Positions 12,155 to 23,336 of a DNA stretch of 64,000 nt are shown piece by piece. Every line of letters begins with the position of its first letter. Position 1 is the first letter of the stretch. Below the pieces are notes generated by a model. That model searched no databases. It was not told the origin of the DNA and worked only from the letters and a program-made list of their open reading frames with translations. The stretch spans positions 159,971,579-160,035,578 of the forward strand of contig CM060926.1 of NCBI GenBank assembly GCA_030737875.1, given 5' to 3'. The stretch comes from Allium sativum. Taxonomy: Eukaryota > Streptophyta > Magnoliopsida > Asparagales > Amaryllidaceae. The position numbers and the translations under genes were made by a program.

Positions 12155-13349
12155 TGTGGCGATCCAAACTTCCCCGTGAAGGGAAGCCTGGATTGCTTCG
12201 AGAACAAGACAAATCGGAACACAAACAGAAGAACATTACAATTTACATCAGAGTACACGAATATACAAGGTATGAATAAATAATATACATCAGAAGAATA
12301 TCAGAGATTTACAAATTAAAATAGTTATTTAAAACTAAAACAGTTATTTAAAACTTTACTTTATAATGAGGTAAATCAAGGGACCACGCCATATAACACG
12401 GAACGTATTTACCCCCAAGAATACCAATGCCTAAAACAAACAGCGCAATGCTAAATAAAGAAAAATGAAGCTATTATAAGACTCAGGACCCATCACACAA
12501 TGCAACGCAAGCCAGAGGATAGAGTTTTACCTTATAATAACCAAATATGCTTGGTACGTTTTAAAACAAATCTTTTTTTATTATTATAAGTGAAGAAATT
12601 AACTTTAAATATAAATGTATCAATCATAAACGACATAGTATCCCATGTTACTATGTCACCATACTAGGCTCTACAATCAAAATCGAAAAATGTCATATTT
12701 GGAAGTTGGATTTCCATACTGGTGGTTCCTGATTCGAAAGATCTATCGCGTAGTACAATTCTCAACGGCTTACGTCGTAGGCATGGGAAAACGCCGTAAT
12801 GCACATCTGCACAATCCAGGAAACAAGTTACCATGGCTTACGTCGCAGGCATGCGAAAACACCGCTAACTCTATCCATCAGGGAATCGGGGGGTGTGCCA
12901 TATCCCTCACCTCGGTCGACCGAATGCATGACACCACTAAGATGCCTGTCCTCATCTCAAAAGCATACCGATCTAACCATCAGTTTACCACCATACCGGT
13001 GTGTGAGGCTCGCGAATTAACGATACATAAAGTTGTGCTATATTAAAGTTGTGCTTTGATCATCAACTACAAAACTCTGCTTTTCAACATAAGCCTTGAT
13101 CATTTGCCACTTAGGCATGCCACACGGGCAATTTACGCCATGCGATTGATGTCTATCGATATACAACCTCTGATACCGTACCTCTCAGAGAAGGGTGAAG
13201 TAAGGGAATAAACTCCCCTTCACCAGGAAGATGTATATTTAATAGAGATCAATCAGCACTGAAAAAAATCCAATGTCCGACACACCATCCATTTACAAGT
13301 CTGTTCTAGGTCTGAACGAAACCGGAGGCACCTTATTCCTCGTCCCGTA
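12155..13349 (-). mobile_element. X1 solo LTR, 3'-end portion
   Basis: The segment is the reverse complement of the last part of the X2 5' LTR (about 27800-29157). The matching words include the AACTTCCCC.GAAGG end, the ACACAAACAGAAGAACATT stretch and the CCGGAGGCACCTTATTCCTCG stretch. It ends in TG at 12155 (CA on the minus strand). It stops at 13349, where X2 begins. The rest of the same LTR resumes at 40676. Compared with X2 it lacks the block equivalent to 28770-28860. Confidence 0.85.
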
Positions 13350-14204
13350 TGTAACAACCCAGAAAATATGAACCAATTTAAAAAAAAAACATTTTAGCAA
13401 TTTTGATGAATTTTGAATATTTAAAATGAATTATTTTAAATAATGACGACGAGAAATTTGTTTTGAATAGAATTAGAACATACACATTTATATAAATCGT
13501 CGTTAGATATAAATATTTATTTTTAATTATAAAAGGAATTGAAAATGGAACGGTAGTTTGAAAATTCGATTTCAAATTTCAAATGACTGTACAGGATTCA
13601 AAATAAACCGGATTTTAGTGAAACCAAAAATAGTAGAATCTATTTGAGAATATCTCTCTAACAAATCCGAAAAAATGAAATTTCATAGCGGGAATAAAAA
13701 GTTATGCCCAGTTGAAAATTCAGAATAATCGCTATGGAATTTTGACCCTTAAAAATGAAAATTTTGCAAACGACCTCCGTTTTCGACGAAACCACTTTTT
13801 TTTGATCCGGGATGTCGAATTATTTCTAGATTCCAAAATTCATAATTTTCTGAATCAATATGTGAGCGTGGCAAAAGAAAACGTGTTTTGACAGTTTTAG
13901 TCAATTTGGATCGACCCGAAAATGGCCATGAAAGTAGTTTTGTTAGGACCAAATCGTCAAAACATAGCCAGATTTATTTTTCTGGAATTTTTGGAGTTCG
14001 TATATGGCCCCGGTAAATTAAAATGTGCGTTGAAATCAATTTTGAATGTTATATTAATTTATGTTTTAATTTTAACGAAAACTGATCGTAATGGTCGAAT
14101 TGGCTTATGTGACATATCCCAATGCATTCAGAATAGGGGTAATTAGCTATGTGCGACAGGCGGTGAGTTCGATTTGGAGTCCAAACGAAAAGTTACTTTC
14201 TGAA

Positions 14205-14590
14205 AATTTAATATAATAATAATATAAATTATTATATATTGGTCAGCTCCTCCTTTCTCTCTCCCACTCCCTCTTACCCGTCGCTCAATACAGAAAAAGA
14301 GAAGAAGAGAAAAAGAGAAACGCTCGATCGTCGACGTCGCGCCACCAGGCCAAGGGGGCGCCGCCGCCGCCCTAAACGGGCACCACCACCTCCGTCACTT
14401 CGTCGCGAGCCCTCGCCTCTGCAATCCGCACCCAGCACCGAGAACCCCCAAATCCACCACGACTCCGAACACCAAGCCATGTTGGGCCCCACTCTGACCA
14501 TCCACGGCCTGCCGCCCCTCTCCAGTCCGCTGGCGCCGCTTCCAGCTCCTCCCCGAGCCTCTCCAACCACCAAAACAATAAAAGGTGATC
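14205..14590 (+). promoter_or_regulatory. X2 LTR promoter and GC-rich transcript leader
   Basis: A TATA-rich stretch (ATAATATAAATTATTATATATT, in pieces from 14211 to 14238) is followed at once by a pyrimidine-rich start and about 330 bp of GC-rich DNA, in strong contrast to the AT-rich LTR. An ATG at 14239 opens a Pro/Arg-rich frame, but the frame is not kept in the second LTR (31110-31470), so I read it as a leader and not a gene. It ends at AAAAG/GTGATC, a possible splice donor at 14585. Confidence 0.5.
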
Positions 14591-14689
14591 TTTTAATTAT
14601 TTTTTTAAAATTCAGTTTTAATTTCAGTTTATATATATAAATGTATATGTAAAAATGTGATATTTTTATAATGTAAAGGTTATACATTT

Positions 14690-15150
14690 TTTTTATTTAT
14701 TATGAAAAGATTATATTTTTAATTTATGAAAGATTATATTTTTTATAGTTATTTGTTGAAAGATATGATTTTTATAAAAATAAAGATAAGATTTTATTTA
14801 GAAAGATGAGATTTTTGTTTGTTTAAAAATTAGATTTCTTTGTTTAGAAAAATATGAATCGGTTGATTTGAAAAGATATGATTTTCAATAGTAAAAAGAT
14901 TTGAATTTTAACACTAAAAAGATAAGATTTTTAAATAAATAAAAATTTGATTTTTATTATATGTAATAGCAAAAGTTATGATTTCTGTTATACGAAAAGA
15001 TGAGATTTTTATATATATGAAAGTGAAATAAAATTTTGATTTTTATATAGAAAATAGCGTTGTAAAAATCTGATTTTTATAATGTCGTTTTGAAATAAAA
15101 ATATGATTTTTGATATATAAACATCCTATTAAAAATGTGATTTTTACTAT
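14690..15150 (+). repeat. Dispersed motif array in X2 5' LTR
   Basis: Degenerate copies of AAAGATATGATTTTTA recur every 20-45 bp, about a dozen times. The same array is present at 31560-32040 in the 3' LTR. It directly follows the GC-rich leader and the possible splice donor. Confidence 0.55.
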
Positions 15151-15243
15151 GAACAGTGTGAAACTGATTTCGAGGGAACCTACGGGAATCAAATCCAAAT
15201 CCTAATCGTTCAGAATTGGATAACGGCGGAGTGAAAACCCAGG

Positions 15244-15258
15244 GTGAGAACTTCTCAC
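15244..15258. repeat. Conserved palindrome GTGAG-N5-CTCAC (X2 5' LTR)
   Basis: GTGAGAACTTCTCAC. Equivalents lie at 32120-32134 (one mismatch), 43576-43590 (X1) and 61227-61241 (E2, different loop). Confidence 0.6.
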
Positions 15259-16177
15259 TTTTAATTTATTTTCTAGTTAAAATATATACTAGAATGCAGA
15301 CGTTGCTTAGCAGCACCCAACGCCCGTCGTCCACAGACCATGGATGACTTGTTTGTTGGTTTGATTTTGTTGTGAAAGTTGATTGTGTGATGTAGAATGG
15401 AGTTAAATATTTAATGGTTAAAAATATAATTTTTGACGTGTATATGAATATAATAAATATTTATAAACAAATCAGACGATTTGTTTATGAGCAAACGTTT
15501 CACTGATATTGATTCGGACGATAAATTTTACATATCGCCCAACGACACAAATAAACATGTGTTTGATTGTTTGAAACCCATACGGGTATTATGATGATAT
15601 ATGGCACAGACTAGTCCTAATAATTAGTTGTATGTCGATCGATTGATTGACAGACTGTTATAAGCGTTAAATATTTATATTTGATGCTTATGCAGTGTAG
15701 AATGCACTTTGGATGATGGTTGACTGTATTTGGTTGTCGTTATGTACATACGTGTATGAAATCCATATAATCCCATTATATGGTAATTGGCTGTGTCTGA
15801 TTCCAGTTCAGAAAGAATGTATATTTTAAGAATAACAATTATTTTAAAATGATGAATATTTTCAAATAATATCCAGAAAAGAATCAAAATATGATTTTGA
15901 TGTCCGATTTGGGATGGATACGATATATTTAAATATATAAAGTCGTGTTGATTAGATTAACGCCATTTTGACGTGAACGGTATTTATATCGATTTTATTC
16001 ATTTCAACAATAAATATAAAAAAGAATTGATTTCAAAATATAATGTTTTGAAAATACAAAATTTATATATCGATAATATAGATATTCAATTTTGATTAGA
16101 AATTGAATAGGAAGTTGAAATCGTTTTGGAAAACGAATTTAAAACGATTTATAAATTACCTTTTAAATGGAGATCGA

Positions 16178-16226
<49 letters not shown>
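16178..16226. repeat. AT dinucleotide microsatellite
   Basis: About 24 AT units inside the X2 5' LTR. The matching site in the 3' LTR (about 33056-33080) has only a short AT stretch. Confidence 0.9.
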
Positions 16227-16228
<2 letters not shown>

Positions 16229-17793
16229 CTTGAATAGAACGCGCCGCGCTGCGGCAGTTCGCGAATTTCGACCATTAACTTCGAATGGACATTACGGGAG
16301 ATCCGACCGTCGGATTCTCCTAAAACCAGAACCGTTGGGTTCGTATCGAAAAGAGCATTCTAATGAATATTATAGATTAGAAATCTAACGGTTGGATTTG
16401 TAATTATGTCCAAATCAAATTTAGAAAGGTCGCTGTAAGTGCAACTCGATGGCCGTTTATGTAAATCGACTGTACGGGTCTTGATAAAATTAATAAAAAT
16501 ATCAATAATTTGTGTGAAATCATAAGAAATGATGTCGATATAATTGGGATGAAAAATTCCATATCTGAAAAGATAAAAGTAGATTTTTATTGAAATGAAC
16601 TAGTTTTGAACTAGAATTATAATCCATTTGTTTTTAAAATAAATAAATTGGATTTGAAATGGTTTTAAAAATAACCAGAATTTCCAATATATAAATTGGG
16701 AATGGATTTGAATCGAAATTGTCTTTGGAATATTACGATGTTAGATTTCGTGATTATACATATATTGTTATGGAAATTTGAAAGATATATATATATATAT
16801 ATATATCGTTATTTCCAATACGATATTTGTTGGTCGTAGAATTTGATATTGAATATAAGCCGATATATTTTCTATTCAGAGCCTTGTATTTAATATCAAA
16901 TGGGATTCGGGTTTGTCGTGAATGGTGTCTTCATTAACACTGTTCTTAAACCCAGTTGAGAAAATGATTAAATCTTTTTATTTAGATTTAATGAAGTATA
17001 CCAATTAAATAATATTTAATTGGAATTGAACTGGAATTGAATTGGGTTTATCATGAACTGTGTTTTACGACATTCGTTCTTTAACCCGATTTACAATGAA
17101 ATAGGATTTGGAGTTTATAAATCTTTTGTTAAGATTTAAAGAAGGTTTTCCAAAGTAAAGTTTCCAATTTAACATATTTAATTGGAATTGAATGGAATTT
17201 GATTTGGCGATAATCGAAGTAAGCTTCTGTAGTGGAAGACGGTTAATATATATGGAATTTAAAAGGCCTTGTCGTTATTCCATTTATATGATCAGTTGGA
17301 TATGGAAGTTTATATAGATTTGTTTTCCATGAAGATTCCATTGTCAATGGAATGTGATTTTGGGTTGTCGTGAATGGTAACTTTAATAATACTGTTCTTA
17401 GACCCAACGGAGTTAAGAAAATCAGAAACTAACAGGAGATTAGTTAAGTTGAATGGTTTTCTGGGTATTGATCTGATGTTGGTTTCGGCCTTCGGGGTTA
17501 ATGCTTAGGGAATTTGTAACACCCCGTATTTTCTGTGAACGTATAAGTAACAAATCAGAGAATAATTACTTTTTAAAATAATAATCAATGGAAAGGGGTT
17601 GCGCCATTGCGTTCGTCTCGGAATTCTGCATGAAACCGAGTCTGAGTTTTCAAAAATCGGAGTTCGTATGACCAAGTTATGACCCTCAGAACTTTAAGTA
17701 TTTAAATAAAATAAAACAGCTCGAAAATAAAGTCAGAAATTCGAAATTCAAACCCAGAGAAGGCTGGCGGGAAAATTCCCGCCCATATACCCA

Positions 17794-17895
17794 GGTCGAC
17801 TGGGGAGTCGACCCCCCTCCCCCCAATCAGGTCGACTGGGGTGTCGACCTCCCCATGACCAGGTCGACTGGGGAGTCGTCCTGGGGGTCGACCTG
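17794..17895. repeat. GTCGAC palindrome array, Y 5' LTR
   Basis: Six GTCGAC sites and one decayed GTCGTC lie in about 100 bp, mostly inside the word CAGGTCGACTGGG or its inverse. The array ends about 80 bp before the TATA box. A copy at 23616-23730 has eight sites. Confidence 0.8.
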
Positions 17896-17975
17896 CTCCC
17901 GAAACTCGGTTTTTGAACCTGGTTCATTCTGATGTATCCGGTCTCGTTTTCTGTCTAGATTCTTCTGCCTAATCC

Positions 17976-17983
17976 TATATAAA
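17976..17983 (+). promoter_or_regulatory. TATA box, Y 5' LTR
   Basis: TATATAAA in the context AATCC-TATATAAA-CAGCCCC, conserved at 23811-23818 in the other LTR. Confidence 0.7.
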
Positions 17984-18467
17984 CAGCCCCTAGCCTCATT
18001 TTCTCTACACAATTTTATTCTGTCTATATTCTGCCTCTGTTCTAATTAAAAATAAATGGCGTCGCTACTCTACTGAAATCAAAACTTGGACTGATGCTTC
18101 TTCTTCCAACCTGAATAGAATTAAAAGCTAAATCAAATCTCAAATCAAGATTTAGATCTACAACAACAATTAAAGAGGAATAATTCAGCATTTCTGCATC
18201 AACAGCAGTTTATTATCCTTTCTTAAAACCACGAAAGGCAAGTACTGTTATTTTCCGCTATAAACTGTAACTATAATTGTGACATGATTGTAAATCCGAA
18301 TTTGAGGTTGTGTACGTTCTGTTCTGATATATTTTATTCTGTATCTCTTTCTTCTTTCTGTTCTATAGCCAGGCTACCACGAGCCTGCGCCACATCTCAT
18401 AAGAGATTAACGCACGAACGCTAAATTTTGGGACAAATAATAATGCATAATTGGACATGAAACTGTT

Positions 18468-18560
18468 GCCTATGAGACTATTGCCTATGACTATAATTCA
18501 CGCCTATGAGACTATTGCCTATGACTATGATTCATGACTATGAAACTATTGCCTATGACA
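18468..18560 (+). repeat. Short tandem words in Y LTR
   Basis: Irregular tandem copies of TGCCTATGAGACTAT, about 15 to 25 bp apart. The second LTR has the same at about 24300-24390. Confidence 0.5.
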
Positions 18561-19134
18561 TTGAATAAAAAACTACTGTAATTAGTTGCCCATGACTATT
18601 GTGGTTATGTGCCTATAACTATTGTAGTTAGTTTCTTATGCCTATTCCCTTAATGATGTTAGATATCATATTTAGTATGTAACTTTGCTAGTTTATTACC
18701 ATTCACTGTTATGTACATCGAGCCTAGAGGGGGCCATTATCATTGTATTTGGTTCATAATTGCATGCCTATTCTTTCTTGTGTTTATCCCCTGTTCCTTT
18801 TGCTAGGGCCATTTCATGAGTATTTAGAGAACTTATGGAAACATGTTATACAGGGATTGGGCGTAGCTTAATTAAAGTTAATTTGGCATAGAAAATATGT
18901 TGGCATAATCTGAAATGGTTATAATAAAGAATGATTTACATGTGTATTAGTCCTGGACATAAATGGTAAACTAGAATATTAAATCTAGTTTTGACATGAA
19001 CTGTAAATGGGATTATTAAGGCTAAAATTTGGGCATATATTGTATTATGAATTTTGACCTTGATTTAGGCATGTAAGTTTAGGCTAAATTTATGATTGGG
19101 TAAGATAAGTAAATAGAGTTTTAGATATATATAA

Positions 19135-19290
19135 TCTGCTAAATCTGTTATCTGCTAAATCTGTTAAATTTCCTAATCCGTTATCTGCTAAAACTGTTGA
19201 ATTGCCTAAACTGCTAAATTTGTTATCTGCTAAATCTGTTGAATCGCTTAAACTGCTAGATCTGCTACATATTGAATTGTCTGATCTGTT
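19135..19290 (+). repeat. CTGCTAAATCTGTT tandem words in Y LTR
   Basis: Degenerate repeats of CTGCTAAATCTGTTAT. The same lies at about 24968-25130 in the other LTR. Confidence 0.5.
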
Positions 19291-19454
19291 GAAACTATAT
19301 AATGGTAATCCGGGTATGGAAATTCGTAGGCTCGACCTAAGATTTAGTAGAACATGGAAATTTGATTAATCTGTTATATCCTATGAAGAAGTTTAGACTG
19401 TTAAATAAACAGAATTAGTCTGATATCTGAAAAATCTATATTGGAATGAATCGC

Positions 19455-19663
19455 TATGACACGAGGTTAGACTCTGTTTGCCATAGAAGCCTGCCCAGAA
19501 CCAACCGGCTTAACCAGTGACCGCAAACTGTCAGTCTAATGTGAGAGGTCGTAGGCATAACTAAAATATGCTTAGACACGAGGTTTGGTCTGGCTTGTGG
19601 CATAAGTCTGCCCAGAACCGCTCGGCATATCCAGCGGCCACAAGCTACCGACCTAATGTGAGA
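19455..19663 (+). repeat. Tandem pair of covarying hairpins, Y 5' LTR
   Basis: Two units, 117 bp apart, each begin GACACGAGG and end ATGTGAGAGGTC. Unit a pairs TTAGACT (19467) with AGTCTAA (19533) and GTTTGC with GCAAAC. Unit b pairs TTTGGTC (19584, one mismatch) with GACCTAA (19650) and GCTTGTGGC with GCCACAAGC. The arms differ between the units but stay complementary. The copy in the 3' LTR is cleaner. Confidence 0.75.
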
Positions 19664-21178
19664 GGTCTGTTCATTAATATTTAATTAATGCAAATCTGGG
19701 ATAAATATGATGTCTAAAACGTGTTGGGTGGATAGAGTTAAACCAATTGGACTAATGAATTTAACAAACCCGTTTCGTGAATCTGTAGGCCCAATTACAA
19801 AGTTAGACAAATCTGTAAATTTGTTAAATCCGTATATCTGATCCGTTAGTCTGAAAACTTGTCTGATCTGTGAACTAGTTGATCTGAACTCTGTATGTCT
19901 GAACTTGTAAAAAAGTTAATCTGAAATCTGTTGGTCTGGGAACACAAGGATAGGAGGGAAATTACTTGTGTCATATGTTGTTTGGAACCCATATTAGTCA
20001 ATAACCCTTTTTGGTATCAAAACTTTGACCCAACAGTAGGTAGGGTTCAGGCACGCTTACTGAACTAATTATAAGCGGTTCATTCTGATAATGGCGAGGG
20101 GTGTTGATGGTGCGTTCCAACCGGGTCATGTGCGTGCATGGATCCCGGTCTGCCTCTGAGGATGTAAGACGCCGTGACATCTGTAAATAGGTCTGTGCCA
20201 ATTGGTTGTCGCTTTAGGGAGTGATACACCCTACTGTGGGGCCGACACAGGGTATTTATGTATTAGGGAGCCGATCGCTTGTGGTAGGGTTTTAGGGTAC
20301 ACTTAATTCTGTCTGTTTCTGTTGGTACCGTCTGTTTCTGTTAGGTGGCAACACCTGTCTGTTCTGCGTGGTACCGTCTGTTCGGGTGGTAAAAGCCCAT
20401 TTACTAGTGTACACCTAATTCTACATTCCGTTTCCGTAGGGATTAATCTGTTTCTGTTTCTGTACCTTCTGTTCGGGTGGTAAAGGCCCAATATTAGCAT
20501 TCTGTTTCTGTCTGTTTCTGTTGGGGTGGTAAAGGCCGATTACTAGCATTCTCTTCTGTGGAAATTATTCTGTTCCCATTTCTGTTTCAGTTTAGACATT
20601 GGGGTGACACCTAATCCTGTTATACTAGTATTAGTGCAGAGAAATGAAAGGTAATATTACTCTGTTTCTTCTGTTTAACCTAAGTACATCCGCTGCTCCG
20701 GTTACTGTTATCTCTTATCCAGCTTATTTTCATGTCATAATTATTATTATCTGTTCATATGCTAAAAGTCACTGGACTTGCCCGACTTTATGTCTGACCT
20801 TGCTTGTTTTCGCCCCTTTTATTCCGTTCCCCCCCAGTTTTTCCAAGGAGGGAACACTTTAGCTTGATCCGGATTTCTTCTTCTTGAAGTACTTAGAGTG
20901 CTTAAAGTATGGCTTGACCCCTTATGGCAGCTTCTGTGGGGATTATGATTTTAAAGTTTTGTACTTTGATGATTTTCTGAACAAGATTGATATTTATGTA
21001 CTTGAGTTTTTGGTAAAGATGTAACCGAACTGATTTTTGTTTTCCGCTATAATAAAGTTATAATTTCTCAAGTGTTGTTTATCTATCTTGAAATTTTCTG
21101 TTCTGTTTACTAAAATGCTCCACCAAAGTTAAGGCATTCCCTTTGTGAGTGTCCTTAACAGTGGTGGGGTGTTACACT

Positions 21179-21190
21179 TGGTATCAGAGC
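21179..21190 (+). other. Primer binding site of Y
   Basis: TGGTATCAGAGC two bases after the LTR end, matching initiator tRNA-Met. Confidence 0.85.
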
Positions 21191-21351
21191 CGAAGGTTAC
21201 CAGATTGGGTAAAGATTTTGAAAACTATTTTCAAAAAGGTTTTAAAAGGAAGTATTTTCGAAAGTAAAGCCTATTTTTGAGAAAAACATAATCCCCAAAA
21301 AACCATATATCTATCTTTTCAGTTCTCTGTTTTAATCTTTTTCTTTCCAGC

Positions 21352-22255
21352 ATGTCTGGTAATCTTAACTTTCCAGAAGGCGTGCCGATACCTGGCTGGT
21401 TCAGGAGGTACCTAGAGGCTAGGGCCAACGATGTAGGCCCAGCAGATATTCCTCCTCCAGCTGCAGCGATTCCTCCTCCTCCGCCCCCTCCTCGTGCAAT
21501 TTCTTTTTCAAAAATCTGTAAAGATTTTAGGGCCATGGTTGGGAAGGATTTCAAGGGAACTGAATCATTCGTATAAGCAAGGAACTGGCTCAAAGAAACT
21601 GAGGATCTGTTCATTATCTTCGAGGTGGACGATAGGCAGAAGGTACAATTGGCGGTATGGTTGCTCAAGGACGAAGCTTCCTATTGGTGGGAAGTCACTA
21701 ACGCCGAGAGACCAGTTGAAACATGGATGGATTTCAGAACTAGGTTTGAGATGAAATTCCTCTCGCAAGCTGAACGAAGTCTACAACTGGAAAAGTTCTT
21801 ATCTCTTAAGCAAGGAAGTATGACGGTGAAGGAATACGTCAACCAGTTCAACCAACTGGCTAGGTTCTGACTAGATTTAGTCAACACCCAGCATAAAAAG
21901 GCTCTCCGCTTTGTTAAAGGATTGAACGAGCCACTGCACAGCCTAGCCATGACCCATGTACCCATGGGAGCGATTTACGAGAGATTGGTGGATATGGCAC
22001 TACTGCATGAGGAAGACAACGACAAGAAAGAGGCAAAGAAGGAAGAACCACAGAACAAGAAAGCATGGCCCAAAAAGAAAACACAAAAGAAGGGTGAAAA
22101 GTCTGAAGATAGGAAGGAGAAAAGGTTCTTGTGAAAGCTCGACTCATCTGAACAAGGATTGCAGAAAAAGAAAGGGCACTTGCTTCAACTGTGGTGAGAT
22201 GGGACACTTCACTAGGGACTGTCCGAAGAAACGATGGCAAGGGCAGAGGGCATGA
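21352..22255 (+). pseudogene. Broken gag of element Y
   Basis: The frame starts MSGNLNFPEGVP and has a Pro-rich stretch. It has an in-frame stop at 21574-21576 and continues in the same frame with gag capsid words (VQLAVWLLKDEASYWWE, FEMKFLSQAERSLQLEKFL, VKEYVNQFNQLARF). A second stop lies at 21868-21870. A Lys/Glu-rich segment follows (to 22131). A frame change near 22130 leads to one intact CCHC zinc knuckle, CFNCGEMGHFTRDC, at 22181-22222. The order matches Ty3/Gypsy gag. With two stops and a frameshift it cannot make a full Gag, and no pol follows. Confidence 0.85.
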
Positions 22256-23321
22256 CCAACTTCTGGAAGGCAGGCGAACACTCTCGAGGCTAGTGGATAT
22301 GATAGAAATGAGAAAACTTTCTGTAGGAGGTTTAATTTCTTTATCTGGTTTTTGAGTTAAAACTCTTTTCTGATTCTGGCATTTCGACTCTGTAATCGAT
22401 ACTCTACACTTGAATACTAGTATTGTTTCTGATTCCGCTGTAGACTCAGACCCATAAGGTTTATGACTCATTCAATTGTGATAAGTTGGGTATCTGTGTT
22501 GAGCGTTAAGTTGACTATGATGCATACATTCTGGGTTTTTATCATGTTTAGTTTCCTAAGAATCATTTAGTAATCTGATCTGTACCGGTAATCTGTAAAT
22601 ATCTGAATATTTCTGATAAGGTTGAGATTTCCAGTTTTGACATTGTCTAAGGAGGGTAATCCTCTTGGTGTCAATCTGGTGTTGATTTTGGTCTTTGGGG
22701 TTGATACTTAGGGGAATTTGTCTCTCAACCAAGGTCTAATGGAAACTAAGTTTTTGTTTATCTGCACTCGCTCCCGTCACTCGACTGTAACCTATCGATC
22801 GAGTCTTCGACCTATAGATAGGAATCCTATGGATGTAAACATGTGTTTGAGACATGTTATGTTTGATGGTTGCAATGGATGCAAGTGGTTGCTAGTGGTT
22901 GCTCGTGGATGCATGTACACACACTAGGCACTAGATCGGCTCGAAAACACTCTCATACCGCATATGGATGTGTGAGCATTTTCAATTTTTGTGGATGCAA
23001 AATGATTGACTCATCACATGGATGTTGCATATGAATGAGTGGTTGTCACTCATATAAGAATGATATGTATCAAATAGGAAAATTGCATACATGTTGGACT
23101 CATGACACTGACATAGTTCGCATTAAGGATGTCAACTGAATTAGTGGACCACCTGATCTTTGCATTAGATAAGGAACATATTCACACACTTTTGCATATG
23201 TTCATACAACATTAGAAGTTTTCTAAGGACAATGGATGCTTGTGGATGATGGTTGAGTAGATGGATGACAGGATGGTAGGACACAGTCTTCTTAACTTGA
23301 AGATTTCGGGGACGAAATCCT
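22256..23321 (+). other. Y internal non-coding remainder
   Basis: No protease, RT, RNase H or integrase motif is visible in this kilobase. At 22674-22722 lies a stretch close to the X LTR at the Y insertion point. Around 22860-22920 are short GGATGCA repeats. Confidence 0.7.
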
Positions 23322-23336
23322 TTAAGGAGGGGAGAA
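23322..23336 (+). other. Polypurine tract of Y
   Basis: AAGGAGGGGAGAA sits directly before the 3' LTR. The upstream words TTCGGGGACGAAAT are shared with W. Confidence 0.8.

Larger units (their letters stand above)
13350..17514 (+). mobile_element. X2 5' LTR, first part
   Basis: It starts TGTAACAACCC. Contents in order: a GCAAACGACCTCCG block (about 13768), an AT-rich TATA region (14205-14240), a GC-rich leader (14240-14590), a motif array (14690-15150), a GTGAG/CTCAC palindrome (15244), an AT microsatellite (16178) and a CGCCGCGCTGCGG block (16238). It is broken at 17514 by Y, which duplicated GAATT. Confidence 0.85.
17515..21176 (+). mobile_element. Y 5' LTR
   Basis: It starts TGTAACACCCCG and ends GTGGGGTGTTACA. 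It contains a GTCGAC array, a TATA box, short tandem words and a tandem hairpin pair, listed separately. Most of the LTR lies downstream of the TATA box, so the transcript leader would be over 3 kb long. Confidence 0.9.

Noticed and set aside
14239..14640. 133-codon Pro/Arg-rich frame in the X2 leader
   Set aside because: Indels in the matching part of the 3' LTR (31110-31470) break the frame, and the antisense strand is open too. Best read as GC-rich leader.
19455..19663. Self-cleaving ribozyme (hammerhead or twister) as explanation for the Y hairpins
   Set aside because: The conserved CUGAUGA and GAAA cores of hammerheads are absent, and I could not fit a twister core. A structured RNA of other type remains possible.
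20644..20862. Short hydrophobic frame in the Y LTR, repeated at 26480-26698
   Set aside because: Duplicated by LTR identity, AT/T-rich, unrecognised; probably chance.
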